In this document: positions 33,687-40,210 of the stretch, piece by piece | Layout of the letters: every line of letters begins with the position of its first letter | Numbering within the stretch: the stretch's first letter is position 1 | Assembly (NCBI GenBank): GCA_964453435.1 | Contig: CAYVQZ010000049.1 | Coordinates: forward strand, 1-40,210 | DNA length: 40,210 nt | Direction: 5' to 3' | Source of the DNA: CAYVQZ01 sp964453435 | GTDB taxonomy: Bacteria > Abyssobacteria > SURF-5 | The notes under the pieces: model-generated | What the model was told of the DNA's origin: nothing | Database searches by the model: none | What the model saw: only the letters and a program-made list of their open reading frames with translations | Translations under genes and position numbers: made by a program

Positions 33687-36176
33687 TCAGGTTTTCGGAA
33701 GGCGCTCAAGCCGCTTTATCTCATTCAGGAAGTCGGTCTTCTCATATCGGCCTTTACGTGCTGCAGCCTCTATTTTCCCGTTCAACACTATTCTTTCCTC
33801 TTCTATCAGGTCTCGACCGCTCATGACGATAATGGGGATGTCTTTCGTGGCGTCGTCCATCTTGAGAAACTCGACGACCTCGAATCCGTTGATATCCGGG
33901 AGCATCAACTCCAGAAAGATCAGGTCGGGCTTTTGTTTCGAGGCGTACTCGATGCCCTGCAAGCCGGAGTATGCCCGTGTAACGACGAACGGCTCACCCC
34001 CGAGCATGGACCCCAGGAAGTCCACGAATTCCACATCCGAATCGATGATCAACACATTCGAAATCTGCCGCTGAGCGGCGGCACTCCACAATCGTCGCAA
34101 GCGTGTCTGCAGGTTTTCGCGCGAAATGGGTTTGACGATATAGTCCGCGGCGCCCATTGCGAAGCCGGTTTCTTCGTCTGCGAGGACGGAAGTTATGACC
34201 ACCGGGATGTCATTTATTTCGGGGTCGGCCTTGAGTTCGCGCAATATCTCCCATCCGTCCTTTCCCGGCAGGATGATATCGAGAATTATGATTGCGGGCC
34301 GTATCGAGCGCACTGTTTGCAGAACCTCCTTGCCGCTGGCCGCGTGGACAACCCGATAGCCCGCCTCCTCGAGATAGGCAGACATCAGCTCAAACGAATG
34401 GAGGTCGTCCTCCACGACGAGAGCGACATTGTGTGCGTTCCCGTTTTTGACATCATTGGAAAAGGCGGCGCTTATCACGGCGGGTGATGTTCTGCGGGGC
34501 TCATCCACATCTGTTTCGCTTATGGGGATGGTGAAATAGAAGGAACTGCCTTTTCCCTTTTCGCTTTCCAGCCAGATAGAGCCTCCATGGAGGTCGACGA
34601 GCTTTTTTGTGAGTGCGAGTCCGAGGCCGGTGCCTTCGTATTGCCGTGAGTGAGAGCCGTCGACCTGCTGAAACTCCTGGAAAATTCTGTCCTGATCAGC
34701 GGGATCAATGCCGATGCCGTTGTCTTTGACGCAGAACTCGGCGTACCGTCTCACAATAAATTGGTCATCGTCAGCCATTTCAAAATCGCCGACGACATCG
34801 GACGAAATTTCGATTTCGCCATCGTTTGGGGTGAATTTTATGGCATTACTGAGCAGATTATAGAAAATCTGCTTGAATTTTTTCGGGTCGGCCGTTACGG
34901 TAACGAGCTTCGGCGAGAACCGCGGTTTAATGGTTATCTCCTTTTTTGAAGCCAGTCCGCGGGCAAAATTCGCAATTTCGGTCAACACGCCCGAGACTCC
35001 GAATGTTTCGAGATGAAGGTCCATCTTGCCGGATTCCACCTTCGCGAGGTCCAGTATTTCGTTTATGAGCTGGAGCAGGTGCTTTCCGCTGACGACGACG
35101 TTTTGGGCATATTTAAATTGTTTCTCGTTCAGTTCGCCGAACGAACGGTCACAGAGGATTTCGGAGAAGCCGATAATAGCGTTCAAGGGGGTACGGAGTT
35201 CATGGCTCATATTCGCGAGAAATTCCGACTTAAGTTTGCTGACGGCTTCCAACTGTTGATTGGTTCGCTGAAGCTCCTCGTTCGTCAGGCGGAGCGCCTT
35301 GGTTCGCTCCTCGACTTTTTGTTCGAGGGTTCGGCTGTAATTCCTCAGTTCGTTTCTGTACCGTTTGAGGTCCTCGGTCATTTTATTGAAGGATGCGCCC
35401 AAGTCTCCTATTTCGTCGTTGGTGTGGATGATGACGGGTGTGTCGAGGTTGCCGCTTGCGACCCGTTCGGTAGCTTCGACGAGCTGTTGGACTGGGTTGA
35501 CGATCAAACCGACCAAAACCACCGTCATTGCGATAACGATGAGAACGACCATGACGGTGACATATGTGATTGTGCGGCGCGCCCGGCTGATTTCCTGATT
35601 CATGGTATCGAGGGAAATGCCGATTCGGGCGACGCCGATTTTTTCCGAAATCCCTTCGGAACCGCTTTTGTCGCCTACTTCAAAAATGACTTCCTCGCCG
35701 GAAAGAGAGGGAGCTTTCTTTGTGACAATCGGCGCTGCAATGTCATACACCGGCGTCTTTGTTTCGTGCTCGGCGAATGATTGGATGAGCAATTTGTCTG
35801 CCTTTATGGCGCGGTCGGTCACTTCGTAAGCGGTTGCCGGAGAGATGCCTCCCAAATGGCGTGGAGTCTTCGGGGTGCTCGCGAGAGCCTTCCCGTTTAC
35901 ATTATAGATGATGCCGTAGGCCACATCAGGCTCTTGCACGAGTCCCTGGATAATGCTGGTAAATATTGTTTGGTCTCCGGTCAGCACGCCATACTCGCTT
36001 GCCGAAGCGACATTGCGGGCAAGTACGGCTCCTTTTTCCTGCAGGTGCCGGGATATCTCGCGCACTTGTCGTCGCACAAGGAACCAGCCGAGTACGGTGG
36101 CGGTCAAAACGACCAACAGGGAGATATAGACGGTAATCTTGAAGCGGAGCCCTAATCTGAAATTGGGCAAAGACAT
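33687..36176 (-). CDS. Membrane hybrid histidine kinase with two receivers, second degenerate
   Basis: 829 aa. TM1 is about residues 13-33 and TM2 about 204-226, enclosing a periplasmic sensor of about 170 aa. HAMP spans about 227-278, followed by a coiled coil. HisKA has H325 in NMSHELRTPLN, and the ATPase domain has NLLSNAIKFTP, DNGIGID and GTGLGLA. Receiver 1 (about 583-695) has D633 (ILDIILP) and K682 (IVKP). Receiver 2 (about 706-820) has Glu (E756, FLELMLPD) at the phosphoacceptor position, hence probably not phosphorylatable. The ATG at 36176 follows AAAGGA at eight bases. It is first in the cluster behind a good promoter and probably receives the extracytoplasmic signal. Confidence 0.92.
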   Translation of the reverse strand: MSLPNFRLGLRFKITVYISLLVVLTATVLGWFLVRRQVREISRHLQEKGAVLARNVASASEYGVLTGDQTIFTSIIQGLVQEPDVAYGIIYNVNGKALASTPKTPRHLGGISPATAYEVTDRAIKADKLLIQSFAEHETKTPVYDIAAPIVTKKAPSLSGEEVIFEVGDKSGSEGISEKIGVARIGISLDTMNQEISRARRTITYVTVMVVLIVIAMTVVLVGLIVNPVQQLVEATERVASGNLDTPVIIHTNDEIGDLGASFNKMTEDLKRYRNELRNYSRTLEQKVEERTKALRLTNEELQRTNQQLEAVSKLKSEFLANMSHELRTPLNAIIGFSEILCDRSFGELNEKQFKYAQNVVVSGKHLLQLINEILDLAKVESGKMDLHLETFGVSGVLTEIANFARGLASKKEITIKPRFSPKLVTVTADPKKFKQIFYNLLSNAIKFTPNDGEIEISSDVVGDFEMADDDQFIVRRYAEFCVKDNGIGIDPADQDRIFQEFQQVDGSHSRQYEGTGLGLALTKKLVDLHGGSIWLESEKGKGSSFYFTIPISETDVDEPRRTSPAVISAAFSNDVKNGNAHNVALVVEDDLHSFELMSAYLEEAGYRVVHAASGKEVLQTVRSIRPAIIILDIILPGKDGWEILRELKADPEINDIPVVITSVLADEETGFAMGAADYIVKPISRENLQTRLRRLWSAAAQRQISNVLIIDSDVEFVDFLGSMLGGEPFVVTRAYSGLQGIEYASKQKPDLIFLELMLPDINGFEVVEFLKMDDATKDIPIIVMSGRDLIEEERIVLNGKIEAAARKGRYEKTDFLNEIKRLERLPKT

Positions 36177-36230
36177 ATGGAGGTCCTTTCCCTCCGGCGC
36201 CACGCCACGCACAAACATTAGTCAAATGTT

Positions 36231-36259
36231 ATTATAGCACGAAAGCCTATGCTGTTCAA
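36231..36259 (-). promoter_or_regulatory. Predicted promoter for the phosphorelay cluster
   Basis: Minus strand TTGAAC (36254-36259, 4 of 6), 17-base spacer, perfect -10 TATAAT (36231-36236). The start near 36224 is about 48 bases before the kinase ATG. No other convincing promoter was seen inside the cluster, so genes down to 29132 may share this transcript. Confidence 0.65.
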
Positions 36260-36308
36260 CAACCTCCAGCAATCCACGTAAGCTTATCTTCTGCAAAGTG
36301 TTGTGGAC

Positions 36309-37040
36309 TCAAGCGCCAACCTGAAGCCGTTCAGCCAGGAATTGCGGCAAACCCGCCTTTAGGACGGCCTGCGCTGCGGCCTGAACATCATAGGCAACGC
36401 GAATGATCTCAAAAGAAGGTTCCTCGGTATCCAGGACGGCGAACGAGGCGCGGGGGTCGCCGTCTCGAGGCTGACCGACAGAACCGGGATTGAGGAAGTG
36501 TCGGTTGCGCGTTCCGAGATTATGTTTTCCCGGGCCGGCCGATTCCTCGGAAGCTCCCCGGTCGCTGAAGACAGCGGGAATATGAGAATGTCCGAAAAGG
36601 CATACCTGAATTGATTTGTCCGGCAGGTGTTGAAAGCTATTGAGCGCATCCATCAAGTCCATTATGTAATCGTCACGGGAGACGGGACTTCCGTGGACGG
36701 CAAACACTTTTTCGCGGATCATTTGGTCGTTCGGAAGGCTGCAGAGATACCGTTTCTTCTCCTCGGAGAGCTTTTTGCGCGTCCATAACGATGCGATCCG
36801 GGCCGCGGAATTGAACCATATGGGGTTTTCAAGCCCGCAGCAGACGATGTCATGGTTACCCATTATCGAAGGAATGCTTCTCTCGGTAATGATATCGAGC
36901 ACCTCGTTCGGAAACGCGTTGTAACCCACAAGGTCCCCCAGGGAAAAGATACTTTCCGGATTCCGTTTCTCTATCTCTTCAAGAACCGCCATGAGCGCAT
37001 GGAGATTGGAGTGGACGTCGGAAATTATTGCGATCCTCAT
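36309..37040 (-). CDS. Metallophosphoesterase (YfcE/MJ0936-like)
   Basis: 243-aa calcineurin-fold hydrolase with a dinuclear metal site: D8 and H10 (SDVHSN), D36 (LGDLVGY), N62-H63-D64 (GNHD), H116 (VHGSP) and GHSH (150-153), and FLNPGSVGQPR. These conserved residues are complete. Family members cleave phosphomono- or diesters; the substrate is unknown. The ATG lies immediately beside the TAA of the cytochrome gene (zero gap), so the two are probably translationally coupled. Confidence 0.9.
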   Translation of the reverse strand: MRIAIISDVHSNLHALMAVLEEIEKRNPESIFSLGDLVGYNAFPNEVLDIITERSIPSIMGNHDIVCCGLENPIWFNSAARIASLWTRKKLSEEKKRYLCSLPNDQMIREKVFAVHGSPVSRDDYIMDLMDALNSFQHLPDKSIQVCLFGHSHIPAVFSDRGASEESAGPGKHNLGTRNRHFLNPGSVGQPRDGDPRASFAVLDTEEPSFEIIRVAYDVQAAAQAVLKAGLPQFLAERLQVGA

Positions 37041-38936
37041 TTATTCCTTTTCTTGCTGCAGGAGTACTCCTATGGTTTCGTGATGGAACTTATCCGCCTC
37101 TCGGAATGAGGGAACGGGTCCGTCGGCTTCGTCATGTCTGCGCGCAGGGGCATCCCGATGGCAGTCGATACAGGTACCGGTTCGATACACGGTTTGCAGC
37201 TCCTTCCAGGTGAAAGGTCGCGCACCCTCATGCGGCGAATCCTGAACTCGACTTCCCTCTTCGTTCACAAACATGTCGGGAGAAAAGGTCAATGATAGCC
37301 CGAGTCGTTTCAGGTCGACAAACCCGCTCGTTCCCAGGCCCACGGCTTTTTCCTGTGAATGACAGGACGAGCACGTTCGCGACCTGCCATCTATATTATG
37401 GGGTTGAATCGGGTTCAAAGAAAATCCGTAGAGGCCGGCCGCGGTGGTAAATGTCTGGTTTCGTGTCAGCAGTTCTCCCTTCGGGCCCCGATGTGTGAAA
37501 ATGGCTTGTCCCCCGGGGACGAATGGGGCAACCCGGCCTTTCCGGTTAACACCGAGGGTTGGCTCGAGCCAAAGCTGCAACAGTTTTCGGCCCGACCATT
37601 TTCCGAGGGCGGCTGGTTCAGGCGTCTGATTGTTGGCCGACGCCACCCAGTCCACGCCGCCTGCCGCGCGGTCGTCGCGCTCCATGTGACAGGCATAGCA
37701 TTGGGGAACCACATTGCTGTGGCAGGCATAGCATTCCAACTTCGTATGCCCCTGATGCCATATTGCCGGAAGCCAGTCCCACTGGTCTTTTGCATTCAAG
37801 GTCGGAATCCGATGTAATTCTTTGAGCACTTTTGTCCTAAGAAAGTGCTTCCCTTCAACGACTTCAATGTTGGTCAGGCTGTCACCCCTGGCGGTTCGAA
37901 ATGAGGGGGGCGTGGACGCATTGCCGTGGCAGCTCTCGCACTCTATGCCGACTTGATATTCTTTATGAGAATAGATTCTGCCGTCACCATGGACGTCAAT
38001 GGTGTCGTGGCAATCGATGCATGACAGGCCGCGACGGAAATGCACATCCGATTTCACATGCATCACGGGAACGCCGCGGGAGGTGGCGGCGGAGTTCGGC
38101 TCCGGCGGCTCATGTCTGATTTTCGGGTCCGTGACCGCGAGTCCGACATAACTGAACCCTATTCGCGCGCCTCCGTCATTGTGGCACCACAGGCATTGGG
38201 AGGTAGGAATCTCGGTGGTTATGCGGTGGTAAACGGGGTGACCTCTTTCGTCTTTTGGGATAGTCGGGTCGCCGCTTTGGCTTACTCCATCTTCTTCGTA
38301 CAACACGTGGCACGCCGAGCAGCCGGCCGGCCGGTAGATTCCGGGCGTGGATTTGTCTTCTGTCCAAAGGTGACATCGGAGACAGACACTGCGCAACAGA
38401 TTGTCGGCATTGGAGTTCGATGCGAGAGGCAGGGTCAGCAAGCGCTCAACTGCGCCTTCGAGGCGGCGGTAATCCCAGTCGGTGACGGCTCGGACCCCGT
38501 AAATCGCGGAACGCGTGTTTTGCACGTTCCAGAGATAGCGTGTGCCAGCTATCTCTCCTGCCGCGGTAGCCATGATTGACCGGATGACTCTTCCCACGTG
38601 ATTATCGATCCCATTGACCTTGTAATTTGCGACCTCGCCGTAATCGCTGTGGCATTTTCCGCATGTTCGTTCGATAACGCGGAGGTCGCCCGGGTTCGAA
38701 ATGAGTCCGGCGTGCGCCTCGAATTCGGTATTCGCCGCCGGAACGCCGTAATGGCAGACCTCGCATCTGCTGTCGGCGCGCCACTCCTCGGCCATGCGTT
38801 CGTTGATTACCTCGATGCCCTCATGGCACCCGAGGCACCCCTTGCCACGCGCTGCGGCCTCTTTCTGTTCGGCGCAGACCGGCGCCGACAGCAGCGTCAT
38901 GAGAGCGAAAACGGATACAAAAAAAACGAACCCCAT
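37041..38936 (-). CDS. Dodecahaem c-type cytochrome
   Basis: 631 aa with a signal peptide (MGFVFFVSVFALMTLLSAPVCAEQ) and 12 CXXCH haem-binding motifs, in order CLGCH, CEVCH, CGKCH, CLRCH, CSACH, CLWCH, CIDCH, CESCH, CYACH, CYACH, CSSCH and CIDCH. Each would bind a c-type haem in the periplasm or at the outer surface. There is no clear similarity to named nitrite or tetrathionate reductases in what I can see, so electron transfer or a redox enzyme is possible. A long spacer without haem motifs lies between the 10th and 11th. The ATG at 38936 has AGGTGA about 8 bases upstream; an upstream frame to 39035 is unsupported. Confidence 0.9.
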   Translation of the reverse strand: MGFVFFVSVFALMTLLSAPVCAEQKEAAARGKGCLGCHEGIEVINERMAEEWRADSRCEVCHYGVPAANTEFEAHAGLISNPGDLRVIERTCGKCHSDYGEVANYKVNGIDNHVGRVIRSIMATAAGEIAGTRYLWNVQNTRSAIYGVRAVTDWDYRRLEGAVERLLTLPLASNSNADNLLRSVCLRCHLWTEDKSTPGIYRPAGCSACHVLYEEDGVSQSGDPTIPKDERGHPVYHRITTEIPTSQCLWCHNDGGARIGFSYVGLAVTDPKIRHEPPEPNSAATSRGVPVMHVKSDVHFRRGLSCIDCHDTIDVHGDGRIYSHKEYQVGIECESCHGNASTPPSFRTARGDSLTNIEVVEGKHFLRTKVLKELHRIPTLNAKDQWDWLPAIWHQGHTKLECYACHSNVVPQCYACHMERDDRAAGGVDWVASANNQTPEPAALGKWSGRKLLQLWLEPTLGVNRKGRVAPFVPGGQAIFTHRGPKGELLTRNQTFTTAAGLYGFSLNPIQPHNIDGRSRTCSSCHSQEKAVGLGTSGFVDLKRLGLSLTFSPDMFVNEEGSRVQDSPHEGARPFTWKELQTVYRTGTCIDCHRDAPARRHDEADGPVPSFREADKFHHETIGVLLQQEKE

Positions 38937-39041
38937 CTGTCGTTCACCTGGTCTGGCGCCTTGCAAGATTTGTAGCAGCGGCGATGATTCTATTCCACGG
39001 CGGAGCAAGAGCCTCTGATATTGCAACGCAGGCAACCGGCC

Positions 39042-40031
39042 CTAGCGGGAACTGAGCGAAGCAGCCCTCGCCTTTTTCTGCTGGAACTCCACCCATTCGG
39101 CGAATCGCGTTCTTATCGCTTCGTATTCATAGTCTTTATCCACGTCGAGCGCGGCTCCTCCGAGCGTGGTGCATGCGTATCCGACACGCGTTTTCATCAG
39201 CTTGGAAATGCATGCGAGCACCGATTCAATGTGAGTGCGGCTCCGTACGAGGTCCCTGAGAAGACCGAGCCGCAGCCGTGCGAAGAGCAGCGAGAGCTGG
39301 AGCAACAGATAATATCCCATCGCGCCCCAGCCTCCTTCTTCCCTTTTCAGTATTTCCCACGCCAGCCGCAGGATATTGCCAAACTCTTTCTGATAACGGA
39401 GGTCGTACAACGTCTGGACGTAATGCCGGTTTTCGAGTTTGAACGGACGCACCATGTGCATGTTGTTCTGCCTGAAATTTCCCTCTTTAAAATGCATGTA
39501 TGCCAGCCGGATGCCCGGCATTTCCCTCGAAGGATAATACGCTTTCAAATCGTTTTCCTCGGTCACACCGACCACATAATCGTGACGCCGCATGTCGCAG
39601 TTCGAGACGAATTCGTCCACTTCCGACGAGGTAAGGAGCGGCATATCAGCGGCAACCACCAGAACTACGGTATCGCTCTCCGGCCCGGCAGCAAGGGTTT
39701 CCGCGGCTTTTCTTTGCGCGTGTCCGGGCAATGTCTCGAGGAACGTTTGCCAGACATTTTCGTACAGGTTGGAATGCTGCTCGTAGATGTGAATGGGTTT
39801 TTCGGGCTTTCGATACTCGACAATGTGTGCTAGGGATTCCTCCAAACGTTCTTTCGGACCGACGACAAATATCTCGCTCACACTTTTTGAATCTTCGAGC
39901 GCTGAGATTACGCGTGCAATAATGGGCAGGCCGTGGACATCCAAGAAAGCCTTGTTTCTTCCAAAAACGGGATGGCTTTTACCCCTGTCGCCGGCAACCA
40001 CTACCGCTTTTAGCTCACCGTGATTGCGCAT
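39042..40031 (-). CDS. MobA-like nucleotidyltransferase
   Basis: 329-aa NTP-transferase-fold protein. The N-terminus VVVAGDRGKSHPVFGRNKAFLDV is a variant of the LAGGxGxRMG-xxK nucleotide-binding loop (K27). VVAADMPLL (D129) is the metal-binding strand. A C-terminal extension of roughly 130 aa has a hydrophobic stretch around GAMGYYLLLQLSLLFARLRL. Family members make NDP-sugars, NDP-alcohols or molybdenum cofactors; the substrate is not assigned. I chose the ATG at 40031, since the next in-frame start (TTG at 40145) lies upstream of the predicted promoter. It is followed 105 bases on by the cytochrome gene. Confidence 0.75.
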   Translation of the reverse strand: MRNHGELKAVVVAGDRGKSHPVFGRNKAFLDVHGLPIIARVISALEDSKSVSEIFVVGPKERLEESLAHIVEYRKPEKPIHIYEQHSNLYENVWQTFLETLPGHAQRKAAETLAAGPESDTVVLVVAADMPLLTSSEVDEFVSNCDMRRHDYVVGVTEENDLKAYYPSREMPGIRLAYMHFKEGNFRQNNMHMVRPFKLENRHYVQTLYDLRYQKEFGNILRLAWEILKREEGGWGAMGYYLLLQLSLLFARLRLGLLRDLVRSRTHIESVLACISKLMKTRVGYACTTLGGAALDVDKDYEYEAIRTRFAEWVEFQQKKARAASLSSR

Positions 40032-40100
40032 AGGATTTTCGAAATCTCTGCTCGCGGTTTCCTTGTCCACCAGCCGGCCCGGCTTGGGAGGGCTAGGCTT

Positions 40101-40130
40101 ATTATACACGTTCTGTGTCGCATGGCGCAA
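40101..40130 (-). promoter_or_regulatory. Predicted promoter for nucleotidyltransferase gene
   Basis: Minus strand TTGCGC (40125-40130), 18-base spacer, perfect -10 TATAAT (40101-40106). The start near 40094 leaves a leader of about 60 bases. Confidence 0.6.
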
Positions 40131-40210
40131 GCAAACTGACAGCAAACTGCCGGAAGGGGGCCTGCGACATGAGGGTGGGTTTTGACAGAATGCATTTATT
40201 TTTTGCTATG

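Overview
The window looks like chromosomal DNA from an uncultured, probably anaerobic, Gram-negative-type bacterium. Clues are a Tat lipoprotein, a PBP4-type peptidase, type IV pilin machinery and a prepilin N-terminus typical of PVC/Hydrogenedentota/Abyssubacteria-like lineages. It also has a 12-haem cytochrome, a small sulfite-reductase-like protein and long repeat-bearing intergenic stretches. No rRNA, tRNA, phage or IS gene was seen, so the taxon is an inference. One run of 100 Ns (10096-10195) marks an assembly join inside the prepilin gene.

Layout: 4-1388 (minus), zinc-ribbon protein and D-cysteine desulfhydrase; 2558-4474, aconitase with an unusual cluster motif; 4676-7123, GT4 glycosyltransferase and a GH172/DUF2961 protein; 7407-9557 (plus), a three-gene operon of HDAC-like deacetylase, pyruvate-kinase C-domain protein and isochorismatase-like hydrolase; 9747-12365, prepilin with clear promoter and terminator, convergent with a PilB/GspE ATPase carrying a C-terminal double zinc ribbon; 13128-13859, sulfite-reductase-like iron-sulfur protein behind a CRP/FNR/HcpR-type palindrome; 13950-14375, a cluster of palindromic repeats; 14597-14770, a tiny zinc-ribbon gene; 14809-19755, overlapping operon mrfA-mrfB-dacB; 20633-23775, divergent secreted lipase-like hydrolase and a degenerate sulfatase-fold Tat lipoprotein; 24090-25518, GT2 glycosyltransferase and methyltransferase; 25922-27606, SIS-domain protein overlapping an N-acetylglucosamine-kinase-like ATPase; 27703-28483, an orphan coiled-coil protein behind a perfect sigma-70 consensus promoter; 29132-36176, a five-gene phosphorelay cluster; 36309-40031, a nucleotidyltransferase, a dodecahaem cytochrome c and a metallophosphoesterase.

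The most coherent system is the phosphorelay cluster. It has three histidine kinases, a lone receiver and a sigma-54-dependent regulator behind one good promoter. Its terminal hybrid-kinase receiver has Glu at the phosphoacceptor position, and the REC-kinase receiver has Arg in place of the conserved Lys. Other points worth following are the zinc-ribbon pilus ATPase, the sulfatase-like lipoprotein without its catalytic residues, the aconitase with Ser in the usual cluster-cysteine motif, the FNR/HcpR-like operator before the sulfite-reductase-like gene, and the MrfAB repair pair joined to a peptidoglycan hydrolase. Most other genes are ordinary metabolic or envelope functions.
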